Shown here: positions 9,258-17,914 of the stretch, one piece after another
How positions within the stretch are numbered: the first letter of the stretch is position 1
How the letters are laid out: each line of letters starts with the position of its first letter
Assembly (NCBI GenBank): GCA_013151215.1
Contig: JAADIS010000140.1
Coordinates: 1 to 39,775, forward strand
DNA length: 39,775 bases
Direction of reading: 5' to 3'
From: Chlorobiota bacterium
Lineage (GTDB): Bacteria > Bacteroidota > Bacteroidia > Bacteroidales > F082
Position numbers and translations under genes: made by a program
The notes under the pieces: generated by a model
What the model was told of the DNA's origin: nothing
The model's database searches: none
The model's input: the letters and a program-made list of their open reading frames with translations, nothing else

Positions 9258-9393
9258 GCAGGTCTCTTTCCGTATTATTATAAGTTTATTGTGTTTAACT
9301 AAATGATTGCCAGGCTATAATAATGTTGAAATATAGAATCGTTCCAAACTTGTAATTTATTATTCTTGTAAACAGGAACCAACAATAAATATC

Positions 9394-11466
9394 ATGATAA
9401 AGCAAATAATATTTTTAATCACATTGCTGATTACAATTGGGGTTTTTGCATGGACAATGCAACGTGTTTTTAAGTACTTCAAGCTTACAAAGAGGAAAGC
9501 ATTAGGCGATTGGGGGAAGCGGATTTCAATGACTATCAAAATTGCGTTTCTTCAGGAAAAAATACTTCGTCGTCCCTTGATAGGATTAATGCACGCCTTG
9601 GTTTGGTGGGGTTTTATACTCATCTTATTCGGCAGTATCGAAATGGTGATCGATGGTTTGTTCGGGACAGAAAGGGTGTTTAGTTTCCTGGGACCTGTTT
9701 ATAGTTTCCTTATTGCCTCCGGCGACCTGTTTGCTTTGGTAATTGCTTTGGCGGTCCTCGCATTCCTTTTCCGAAGGTTGTTCATGCACATAAAGCGTTT
9801 TTACGGTCCCGAGATGAAAGCCGTTTCAAAAGCGGATGCAAATCTTGCGCTTACGATAATTTTAATTTTAATGCTTTCCCTTTTGGGGATGAATACCGGA
9901 TATATTTTGTGGTCGAATGCAGCAAATGAACATATTGCCGGCGTTTTTCCCATCAGCAATTGGCTGGCTTCAATGATTGATACAAATAAAGATACTTCAT
10001 GGATTATCTTCCAGGCAAATTGGTGGATTCACATTGTAGGGATTTTTGTTTTTGCGAATATTTTACCTTATTCGAAGCATTTCCATGTTTTTATGTCAGT
10101 TCCCAACGTTTTTGTTAGTAGGGTGGAACCTTTGGGCTATGTAGAAAACATGCCCAACATAACAAAGGAAGTCAAATTGATGATGGATCCCGATGCTGCT
10201 TTGGACGAAACTGCTGAAGATGAGCCTGAACGTTTCGGCGTGAAAGATGTTGAAGACATAAGCTGGGTTAACTACATAAACTCCCTGGCTTGTACCGAAT
10301 GCGGTAGGTGTACATCGGTCTGTCCTGCTAATATTACCGGTAAACTATTGTCGCCCAGGAAGATAATGATGGACACAAGGGCTCGGATGAAGGAAAAAGG
10401 TCCCGGTTTGCTTAAAGAGGGTTCTTCTTTCGACGATGGAAACTCTTTAATTGGCTCAAGCTTTATCACAGAGGAAGAACTTTGGGCTTGTACCCAATGT
10501 AATGCTTGTGCGCAAGAATGCCCGGTTAACATAAATCAACCATCGCTTATATTGGATATGCGCCGTTATTTAGTTATGGAAGAGTCGAAAGCACCAAGCG
10601 GTTTGAACACTGTTTTTACAAATATTGAGAACAATGGTGCCCCATGGCAGTTCTCGCCGGAGGACAGGATGCTTTGGGCCGAAGGCCTTGAGGTTCCGCT
10701 TATGGCGGATAAATTTGCTGCCGGCGAGAAACCGGATTATTTGTTTTGGGTAGGTTCGGCAGGTGCCTTTGATGACAGATATAAGAAAGTTACCCGCGAA
10801 TTTGTAAAAATCCTAAATCACTCCAAGATAAACTTTGCCGTTTTGGGAACAGAGGAAACAGATAGTGGCGATGTAGCCCGCAGGGCCGGAAACGAGATGC
10901 TTTTTCAAATGCAGGCAATGATGAATATTGAAGTTATGAATGCCTACGAAGTGAAAAACATCATCACTTGCGACCCTCATGATTTTAATACTCTTAAAAA
11001 TGAATATCCTGATTTTGAAGGTAATTATAAGGTAAAGCATCATTCGCAATTCTTACAGGAATTAATCTCTTCGGGTAAATTAAAAATTGACAGCGATGAG
11101 TTTGCAGGCAAGAAAATCACCTTCCACGACCCATGTTATCTCGGAAGGGCCAACAACGAATATGATGCTCCCCGATCTGTGCTAGATTCTATTACTTCCA
11201 CTAAAGTTGAAATGGAAAGAAACAAAAGTTTTGCGCTATGTTGCGGTGCCGGCGGCGGACAAATGTTCAAGGAGGCCGAAAAAGGAGATAAGGAAGTCTT
11301 TATGGAACGTACCGAGGAAGCCTTGAAAACCGGTTGTGACATTATAGCCACGGCTTGCCCTTTCTGTATGGTAATGATGACCGACGGACTCAAATATTCC
11401 AATAAGGAAGAAGAAATCAATAACTACGATATTGCTGAGTTGGTGAGCATTGCCTTGGGTTTGTAG
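9394..11466 (+). CDS. Membrane FeS oxidoreductase, probable ETF:menaquinone oxidoreductase (FadF/EtfD-like)
   Basis: A 690-residue protein with an N-terminal membrane domain resembling NarI/HdrE cytochrome b subunits (about five hydrophobic helices within residues 1-235, with His in LMHALVWWGF, HIAG, HIVGIFVF and YSKHFH as possible heme ligands). Then come two [4Fe-4S] ferredoxin motifs, C300-C303-C306-C310 and C366-C369-C372-C376, and a C-terminal CCG region with C581 (HDPCYLGR), C616-C617 (ALCCGAGGG) and C655-C658 (CPFC). This is the architecture of Bacillus FadF and mycobacterial EtfD, linked to electron transfer from acyl-CoA dehydrogenases via ETF to menaquinone. The first CCG half lacks its cysteines. 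Placement at the end of the fad block supports the role. Confidence 0.88.
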   Translation: MIKQIIFLITLLITIGVFAWTMQRVFKYFKLTKRKALGDWGKRISMTIKIAFLQEKILRRPLIGLMHALVWWGFILILFGSIEMVIDGLFGTERVFSFLGPVYSFLIASGDLFALVIALAVLAFLFRRLFMHIKRFYGPEMKAVSKADANLALTIILILMLSLLGMNTGYILWSNAANEHIAGVFPISNWLASMIDTNKDTSWIIFQANWWIHIVGIFVFANILPYSKHFHVFMSVPNVFVSRVEPLGYVENMPNITKEVKLMMDPDAALDETAEDEPERFGVKDVEDISWVNYINSLACTECGRCTSVCPANITGKLLSPRKIMMDTRARMKEKGPGLLKEGSSFDDGNSLIGSSFITEEELWACTQCNACAQECPVNINQPSLILDMRRYLVMEESKAPSGLNTVFTNIENNGAPWQFSPEDRMLWAEGLEVPLMADKFAAGEKPDYLFWVGSAGAFDDRYKKVTREFVKILNHSKINFAVLGTEETDSGDVARRAGNEMLFQMQAMMNIEVMNAYEVKNIITCDPHDFNTLKNEYPDFEGNYKVKHHSQFLQELISSGKLKIDSDEFAGKKITFHDPCYLGRANNEYDAPRSVLDSITSTKVEMERNKSFALCCGAGGGQMFKEAEKGDKEVFMERTEEALKTGCDIIATACPFCMVMMTDGLKYSNKEEEINNYDIAELVSIALGL

Positions 11467-11477
11467 ATTGTGTTTTA

Positions 11478-13100
11478 TTATTGACCGGATATCAACCCCT
11501 TGAGCAAAGTAATCGATTTTTCGATATCGGAACTTCTGCTTTTTTGCGATGACAACAGGGTTTCTACAGTCTTTATCTCAGCTGAGAGATATTTCATTGT
11601 TTGTAAATTACCCCGACTTATTTCGTCATTTATTGTCTTGTTTATTGCCGAAGTTAAACGATAAATATTTTTATTTACCTCTTTTGGGATTTGCCTTAGA
11701 AAATAATTTCTGAAAACAGTTTTGAAAAGGAACATCGGGAAAAGAAACCAAAGCAGGTCGATGGGTGTATCGAAAGCTCTATAAACGGAAATATCCGGCC
11801 TTTCCAATGTTTTTACATCAGGTTTCCACTTTTCGTTTGTCAGCCTTGAGCCTAGAACTTTAAAAATATTATCACTGAGCCTGTCCCTGAAAGAGTGTGT
11901 AAAAAAACTAAAATGGGCATAAACTTTGCCGACTATTTCATTGAATTTGCTATTCTCTTTAACAACAACTTCTTTTAGTTTCCCTGATAATTTCCGTTTC
12001 ATCCATTCTTCGTATTTTCTCGAAACTTTATAAAGGTTTCCATTCCAATCATTGTATTCGTCCCTAAAGGTAGATTGTAATTCTTCCGTTATTCTTTCCT
12101 CATACTTGCTTAACAGGCCGTAAACGATATCTCTTGTCAGTGATTTGCTGTTATCCGTTATCAACTTTAATTCATGACGGATAAACTCTGTATCAGCCTT
12201 TTCGCCGAATATAATGTTGTTGAGATCTTCCTTCTCTTTATCGGATTTTAATGATGCCTGAAAAGCGATTTCCAGATAGGAGAGACATTTATCGGCTAGT
12301 GAAATAACTTTATGTTTAATGATCTTTTCTCGTTTGCCCTTAAACTTAAATTTCAAAGGCTCAATAATTTCATTGATGATCGCAAATTTATAACTGTCTG
12401 TATTGCTGACAGATGAATATTCAAAAATTCTAAAATCCCTTTTAAAGCTTTGCTGTAACCGCTGGTTGATATAGGATCTGATTTGATGAATTTCTTCCTT
12501 TTTGAACAAATCGGTTTTTGTGAGCAAAATGATGATTTCCGGAGTGCTCTCCGAAATTTTTGTGATAAGTTCGATTTCGTTTTCCCCCAGCGGACGTTCT
12601 GCCGAAATAGTTATAATGGCAACACCCGCTTCGGGAACCCACTTATATGTAGTAATACTATTATGGCGAAACGCACTTCCAAGCCCCGGTGTGTCAACGA
12701 AACGTAAACCAGTGAACTGATTTAATAAGGGAGAATGTATTTCAACAAAGGAAACGTTTTTCTCGTTTTTCGGATTTTCTTCTTCGGCAACATAAGTGTT
12801 TATTTTGCTTAATTCCACTTCTGCTATTTCCTTGTCGTGAAAGTAAACCAACAGTTTCTCGGTTTTAGCTTGCTGCAATCGAGTAATAACGGAAGTTACC
12901 GGTACTACACCGGTAGGAACAATGTCTTGGCCGAAAAAACTGTTTATGAACGAACTTTTTCCGGCTTTGAACTGACCGAGTATTACTATATCGATTAGTT
13001 TGTTCTCAATAAATCGTTTAACTGATTGAATAGAATCTTCCAAGGAATGCAATTGGTGTTGATTGCATATTTGTTCAATATTTTTAAGAAGAGCGTCCAT
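11478..13100 (-). CDS. Bacterial dynamin-like GTPase
   Basis: A 540-residue large GTPase. The P-loop GQFKAGKSS is at residues 42-50, switch I Thr lies in the VPTGVVPVTS region (61-70), the DTPG motif is at 136-139 and the TKTD base-recognition motif at 194-197. The remainder is helical with coiled-coil character, and the segment WFLFPMFLFKTVFRNYF (about 440) is a hydrophobic stretch fitting the paddle that inserts into membranes in bacterial dynamin-like proteins. Such proteins tubulate or fuse membranes after stress. It stands alone, not as the tandem pair seen in some bacteria, 11 bases from the convergent FeS oxidoreductase gene with no terminator between them. A role in phage or envelope stress is possible but not shown. 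Confidence 0.85.
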   Translation of the reverse strand: MDALLKNIEQICNQHQLHSLEDSIQSVKRFIENKLIDIVILGQFKAGKSSFINSFFGQDIVPTGVVPVTSVITRLQQAKTEKLLVYFHDKEIAEVELSKINTYVAEEENPKNEKNVSFVEIHSPLLNQFTGLRFVDTPGLGSAFRHNSITTYKWVPEAGVAIITISAERPLGENEIELITKISESTPEIIILLTKTDLFKKEEIHQIRSYINQRLQQSFKRDFRIFEYSSVSNTDSYKFAIINEIIEPLKFKFKGKREKIIKHKVISLADKCLSYLEIAFQASLKSDKEKEDLNNIIFGEKADTEFIRHELKLITDNSKSLTRDIVYGLLSKYEERITEELQSTFRDEYNDWNGNLYKVSRKYEEWMKRKLSGKLKEVVVKENSKFNEIVGKVYAHFSFFTHSFRDRLSDNIFKVLGSRLTNEKWKPDVKTLERPDISVYRAFDTPIDLLWFLFPMFLFKTVFRNYFLRQIPKEVNKNIYRLTSAINKTINDEISRGNLQTMKYLSAEIKTVETLLSSQKSRSSDIEKSITLLKGLISGQ

Positions 13101-13165
13101 TAGGAATCAAATACCTTTAACAAGTACTAATGAGTTTCGAACATCCAGTATTTCGATTATTGTCA

Positions 13166-14446
13166 TTATCTGTTTTTGAAGGCTTTTATTCCCGCAAATT
13201 TTGCTGCGCTTCCCAATTCTTTTTCTATCCTCATCAGTTGATTGAATTTTTCAATTCTTTCGCTTCGGCATCCGCTTCCTGTTTTTAAGTGGCCTGCGTT
13301 AACTGCTACGGTCAAATCTGCAATAAAACTATCGATGGTTTCACCGCTTCGGTGCGAAACAAAACAATTGAAGTTGTTACGGTATGCCATTTCGATAGTC
13401 TCAAGTGTTTCCGTTAGCGTTCCAATCTGATTTAACTTGATAAGTATACTGTTTGCAACATTTTGCTCGATTCCTTTTTTCAGTATTTCTTTATTTGTAC
13501 AAAAAATGTCATCCCCAACAATTTCAATCTTGTTGCCAAGTCTGTTGTTAAGTTTTGCCCAACCTTCCCAGTCGTTTTCCGCAAGGCCGTCTTCAATCAA
13601 AACTATGGGATATTTATTGACCCACGACTCCCAAAGGTCAATCATCTCATCGCTGGAAAGCAGTTCGCCGCTGCTTTTAAAAAGTTTGTATTTCCCATTT
13701 TCCCACATTTCGCTTGCTGCGGGATCAAGGCATATACTTACGTCCCCGCCGGGTTTTAAACCGGCCATTTCAATACCCTTGATAATCATTTCAACGGCTT
13801 CGTCGTTCGACTTTAAATCGGGGGCAAAACCGCCTTCGTCGCCAACTCCCGTGCTAAGCCCTTTGGATTTAAGCACGTTTTTCAGCGAATGGAATACTTC
13901 AACTCCCATACGGATAGATTCGCGAAATGAGCTTGCATTGTGAGGCGCAATCATAAACTCCTGAAAATCAACTGTATTGTCTGCGTGTTTTCCTCCATTA
14001 ATGACGTTCATGCAAGGAACGGGCAATACATGGGCGTTGGAGCCCCCTAAATATTGGTAAAGCGGAATATGCGAGCTATAAGAGCTTGCCCTGGCAAAAG
14101 CCATAGATACTGCAAGTATGGCATTGGCCCCTAATTTAGATTTATTGTGGGTGGCGTCAAGATCAATGAGGAAATAATCCAATTCGCGTTGAGAATTAAA
14201 GTCCCTGTCTTTAATTTGTTCTCTTATTGTCGTGTTCACATTTTCAACGGCCTTTAGGACTCCTTTTCCGCCAAAGCGGCTTTTGTCGTTATCGCGAAGC
14301 TCACAGGCTTCACGTTCGCCTGTTGAAGCACCGCTGGGAACCATCGCCCTGGCATTTGTTCCATCGTTCAGCCATAAGTTTGCTTCAATTGTGGGATTGC
14401 CTCTTGAATCGAGGATTTCCATTGCGTTAATTTCTTGTATCTTCAT
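13166..14446 (-). CDS. eno: Enolase
   Basis: A 426-residue phosphopyruvate hydratase of normal length, converting 2-phosphoglycerate to phosphoenolpyruvate in the cytoplasm. The mobile loop SGASTGE is at 38-44, the magnesium ligands D241, E285 and D312 show exactly the spacing of the Escherichia coli enzyme, the base K337 is in [10 protein letters not shown], and SHRSGET (364-370) is intact. It is a housekeeping gene; 65 bases separate it from the dynamin-like gene, which may be read from the same message. No TAnnTTTG box was found close upstream. Confidence 0.97.
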   Translation of the reverse strand: MKIQEINAMEILDSRGNPTIEANLWLNDGTNARAMVPSGASTGEREACELRDNDKSRFGGKGVLKAVENVNTTIREQIKDRDFNSQRELDYFLIDLDATHNKSKLGANAILAVSMAFARASSYSSHIPLYQYLGGSNAHVLPVPCMNVINGGKHADNTVDFQEFMIAPHNASSFRESIRMGVEVFHSLKNVLKSKGLSTGVGDEGGFAPDLKSNDEAVEMIIKGIEMAGLKPGGDVSICLDPAASEMWENGKYKLFKSSGELLSSDEMIDLWESWVNKYPIVLIEDGLAENDWEGWAKLNNRLGNKIEIVGDDIFCTNKEILKKGIEQNVANSILIKLNQIGTLTETLETIEMAYRNNFNCFVSHRSGETIDSFIADLTVAVNAGHLKTGSGCRSERIEKFNQLMRIEKELGSAAKFAGIKAFKNR

Positions 14447-14747
14447 TGCTTTATTATATATATATTATTGAAAAACAGACTATAAATATTATTTTAATAA
14501 GATATCCATTCTTTTGGCAAATTATTCTCAGAAGGAATTTGACATTGCATAACACAAATCCTTTAATGGAATTTTATAGGAGTTATCAGCATTATGCGGT
14601 TCGGGGCGGACTCCATCGCCAAATCGTCATGCTAAATTAAATAATTAATTTGAAACAGTTTGGAAAAGAATGGAATTGTTTGAAAAAAGCCCTCTTATCG
14701 CGAAATAAAGAAGGCTTTTTAATCTACTATTATGAAAATTCAAACTA
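14447..14747. other. Intergenic region between nrdJ and eno
   Basis: The stretch is AT-rich except for a GC-rich block at about 14594-14625 (GCGGTTCGGGGCGGACTCC). In one plus-strand frame this reads as MRFGADSIAKSSC followed by a stop, a 13-codon ORF from 14594; I do not regard it as a proven gene. The end nearest nrdJ holds that gene's terminator. No promoter for eno could be assigned with confidence. Confidence 0.4.
14684..14720 (-). terminator. Intrinsic terminator of nrdJ
   Basis: On the minus strand AAAAAGCC (14720-14713) pairs with GGCTTTTT (14691-14684); one mismatch and four more pairs extend the stem, with a loop rich in A and T. The 3' arm ends in a T-run. It lies 27 bases past the nrdJ stop. 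Confidence 0.75.
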
Positions 14748-17495
14748 TCAACCACATTTGGAGTGGCCACATGATTTACAAATAAGACATCCGTCTTCGT
14801 AAATCAAGGTATCTTCACCGCAATCGGGGCATTTTGTGTCGGTTACCGTTCCGTCGGGGACGAAGCGTTTCAGCGCCCTCACAACTCCGTTCCTCCAGGT
14901 GTTGATGTTGTCTTCGGGGAAATTTAAGTTACTGATGAGGTCTATCACATATTGTAAGGGCATTCCGTGGCGCAAAACGCCGGAAATAAGCTTAGCGTAA
15001 TTCCAGAAAGTCTCATCAAAAGAGCGTGAGAGAGCGGGCATTTTTAAATCGTAACCCTGTTTGTCCTTGAAATGGAAATCGTAGCGGGCATGTTCGTTTT
15101 TCGGTTTTACCCTTTCAACGAAACCTGTCTCCACATAAGGAGGGATAAAGAAGTCCTCGGCTTTGCCAGTAAAAATCTCATAGGGCTTATTGTTTATCTT
15201 TCCGATAACGGCTATCCATTTCTCGTAGTTGTTTTGGAATCTGATAACATCGGCTTCGAGCATTTTGGGGCGCTTGGGGGCCCTCGATTCTATAATGTCG
15301 TTGGTCTCCTCTTTTTTGTCGTTTGTTACCAATACGCCGGCACGCGAGCTTTCGCGATAAATGGTCATTCCCTTGCAGCCGCTTTTCCATGCGGTTAAAT
15401 AGATATTGCTCACCAATTCCTCTTTGGCGTTGGCCGGGATGTTGACCGTAACGCTTATGGAGTGGTCAACCCATTTTTGGATGTCGCCTTGCATTTTCAC
15501 CTTGCTTACCCAGTTGATATCGTTTGACGAAGCCTGATAATAAGGTGATTTTGAGATGATTTTGTTTAATTCCTCGTCGCTTTTGTTTTTAACTTCAGCC
15601 ACATCGTAGCCGTTTATGTCGAGCCATGTTTCAAATTTCGGATGGAAAACATTGAATTCCTCCCATGAGTCGCCCACTTCGTCAACAAAGTTGACAACTA
15701 CTTTTTTGTCGCTGGGGTTAACTTTCCGGCGTCGTTTATAAGAAACCATAAAAACAGGCTCTATGCCTGATGTGGTCTGGGTGCAAATGCTCACGCTCCC
15801 TGTCGGGGCGATTGTAAGCATTGAGATATTACGCCTCCCGACCTTGGTCATCTTTTCGTAAACGTGGGGGGCATTTTCCTTAATCCTGTTGATGAAAGGG
15901 TTGTCCAATTCTTTTTTGTAATCGTAGATCGGGAAAGCGCCTCTTTCTTCTGCCAGGTCAACGGATCCCCTATAAACCTCTATCGCCAGTAACTTATGGA
16001 CTTCGGTCGAGAAAGTGATGGCTTCGTCGGAGCCGTAGCGAAGCCCGAGGGCAGCCAGCATATCGCCTTCGGCTGTTATTCCTATTCCTGTCCTTCTTCC
16101 TTGTAGCGATTTTTCGCGAATGTTCACCCAGAGGTTTCTCTCAACGGATTTTATTAGTTCCGATTCGGGGTCATTGTCTATCTTCTTTAAGATGCTGTCA
16201 ATTTTCTCAACTTCAAGATCTACTATGTCGTCCATGATGCGCTGGGCCATGCGCGCATGTTCTGTAAATAAGTCCCCGTTGAAATATGCTTCGCCGGTAA
16301 AAGGCTTCTCCACGTACGAATATAAGTTCAGCGCTAATAACCGGCAACTGTCGTAAGGGCATAAGGGTATCTCCCCACAGGGGTTGGTAGAAACAGTTTG
16401 AAAGCCGTGATCGGAATAATTATCGGGGATTGACTCGCGGATAACCGTGTCCCAGAACAGAATCCCGGGCTCGGCGGAAGCCCATGCGTTGTGGACTATC
16501 TTGCTCCACAGCCTGCTTGCGTCTATTTCTTTTTTCACCACGGGATTGGCAGAATTGACAGGATATTGCTGTACATAAGGCTGACCGCTTTCAACGGCCT
16601 TCATAAACTTGTCGTCGAGCTTTACCGATATGTTGGCGCCGGTAACTTTGCCCGATTCCAGTTTGGCATCGATAAACTTCTCGGAATCGGGATGCTTGAT
16701 GCCGATGCTGAGCATGAGCGCGCCGCGCCTGCCGTCCTGTGCCACTTCACGTGTTGAGTTCGAGTATCTTTCCATGAAAGGGACAACACCAGTTGATGTG
16801 AGGGCAGTGTTCTTTACAGGGCTTCCGCCCGGGCGGATGTGTGTAAGGTCGTGTCCTACGCCGCCTCTTCGCTTCATAAGCTGGACCTGTTCCTGGTCGA
16901 TTTTCAAAATGCCGCCATAAGAGTCCGAATCACCTTCGTTCCCGATAACAAAACAATTGGAAAGCGATGAGACCTGAAAATTGTTGCCGATCCCGGCCAT
17001 CGGGCTTCCTGATGGTATGATGTATTTGAAATCTTTTAATACGGAATATATTTTTTCCTCCGATAAGGGACTCTTGTATTTATTCTCAATCCTTGAAATT
17101 TCCCTCGCTATGCGATGGTGCATTTCATCGGGGTTTTTCTCGTAAAGATTGCCCTGGCTATCTTTTAGGGCATACTTGTTTATCCAGACGTTAGCCGCCA
17201 GGGTATCGCCATTGAAATAATCCACCGAGGATTTAATGGCTTGCTCGTGTGTAAACTTTTTGATTTCTTTATATGCTGCCTGTTTTTCTTCAACAACTTC
17301 CTCAACCTCTACATTGGCCGTTAATTTTAATTTCGATGCAGTAATAGTTCCCAATTCCCCAATTCTTAATTCCGATTTGTTTCTTTCCTCCAGTACTTTG
17401 TCGTAAAACGACTTATCCGCTACTTTTTCCCCTTCTTCCTTCTGAGTGCTTGCAGTACCTGTGTTTTCAAGGCTGAAAAATAAATTTTCTTCCAT
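14748..17495 (-). CDS. nrdJ: Adenosylcobalamin-dependent (class II) ribonucleotide reductase
   Basis: A 915-residue class II reductase making deoxyribonucleotides without oxygen or a second subunit. The active-site elements are C181 in SLSNCFVIGN, C373 in NPCGEIPLCP and the allosteric/dimer region around QLMKRRGGVGHDLTHIRPGG. The C-terminus carries a Cys-rich tail, C889-C892-C903-C906-C909 and C914, which combines a zinc ribbon with redox-active cysteines that re-reduce the active site. About 80 N-terminal residues precede the core and show no known motif. The enzyme needs vitamin B12, so the organism must make or import it. No cobalamin riboswitch was recognised upstream, and no flanking nrd partner or nrdR is present. 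Confidence 0.94.
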   Translation of the reverse strand: MEENLFFSLENTGTASTQKEEGEKVADKSFYDKVLEERNKSELRIGELGTITASKLKLTANVEVEEVVEEKQAAYKEIKKFTHEQAIKSSVDYFNGDTLAANVWINKYALKDSQGNLYEKNPDEMHHRIAREISRIENKYKSPLSEEKIYSVLKDFKYIIPSGSPMAGIGNNFQVSSLSNCFVIGNEGDSDSYGGILKIDQEQVQLMKRRGGVGHDLTHIRPGGSPVKNTALTSTGVVPFMERYSNSTREVAQDGRRGALMLSIGIKHPDSEKFIDAKLESGKVTGANISVKLDDKFMKAVESGQPYVQQYPVNSANPVVKKEIDASRLWSKIVHNAWASAEPGILFWDTVIRESIPDNYSDHGFQTVSTNPCGEIPLCPYDSCRLLALNLYSYVEKPFTGEAYFNGDLFTEHARMAQRIMDDIVDLEVEKIDSILKKIDNDPESELIKSVERNLWVNIREKSLQGRRTGIGITAEGDMLAALGLRYGSDEAITFSTEVHKLLAIEVYRGSVDLAEERGAFPIYDYKKELDNPFINRIKENAPHVYEKMTKVGRRNISMLTIAPTGSVSICTQTTSGIEPVFMVSYKRRRKVNPSDKKVVVNFVDEVGDSWEEFNVFHPKFETWLDINGYDVAEVKNKSDEELNKIISKSPYYQASSNDINWVSKVKMQGDIQKWVDHSISVTVNIPANAKEELVSNIYLTAWKSGCKGMTIYRESSRAGVLVTNDKKEETNDIIESRAPKRPKMLEADVIRFQNNYEKWIAVIGKINNKPYEIFTGKAEDFFIPPYVETGFVERVKPKNEHARYDFHFKDKQGYDLKMPALSRSFDETFWNYAKLISGVLRHGMPLQYVIDLISNLNFPEDNINTWRNGVVRALKRFVPDGTVTDTKCPDCGEDTLIYEDGCLICKSCGHSKCG

Positions 17496-17914
17496 GGAGT
17501 AAGTGTTTTATGCTTTTAGTTTATACTATTATGATGCTATAAATCAAGAAGATAAAATAATATCCGGTGCTGATTTTTCTGATTGCAATATACAAAGGAA
17601 ATCAAGTTGCCCCCGCTAATTTTATTAACATATCAGGTGTGAAAAAGTTTAATTTGCGGAAACTAAGGGGTTTAGAATGCTAATTAAATTTATTATGGGG
17701 TTTTTGGTTTTTTGGCACAATTTTAATAGGAAAATGCGTATCTGTTTTGCATAAAAACAAGTATCGTTCTGAAGTATGCGTTATTGTTGGGTTTTAACTT
17801 TATGCGGTCATATTTGAATTGAATTTTGCGCATAAGGCTTGTTAATTAATTAACATGTCATTGCCGGTAAAAGACGTTCCAGAAAGGCCGAATTTTTATA
17901 ATTAAGCTGATGAG
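17496..17914. other. 419-base gap upstream of nrdJ with clustered ATGCG motifs
   Basis: No gene is seen. ATGCG recurs at about 17735, 17776 and 17802, and an inverted copy forms a hairpin, CTTTATGCG (17798-17806) with CGCATAAGG (17829-17837), 8 of 9 pairs. The hairpin may end the transcript of the large envelope gene or, with the repeats, bind a regulator of nrdJ. No TAnnTTTG box with good spacing was found for nrdJ. Confidence 0.35.

Noticed and set aside
13437-13943. 168-codon frame antisense to enolase
   Set aside because: Shadow of a strongly conserved gene; low-complexity Ser/Leu/Pro text typical of antisense reading.
17713-17718. TGGCAC as a second sigma54 promoter
   Set aside because: There is no GC at the -12 spacing. 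The TGGCAC inside the xre gene at 33242-33247 fails for the same reason.
17496-17914. Cobalamin riboswitch before the B12-dependent reductase
   Set aside because: No B12-box-like GCCACTG segment or suitable multi-stem fold was recognised on the minus strand.
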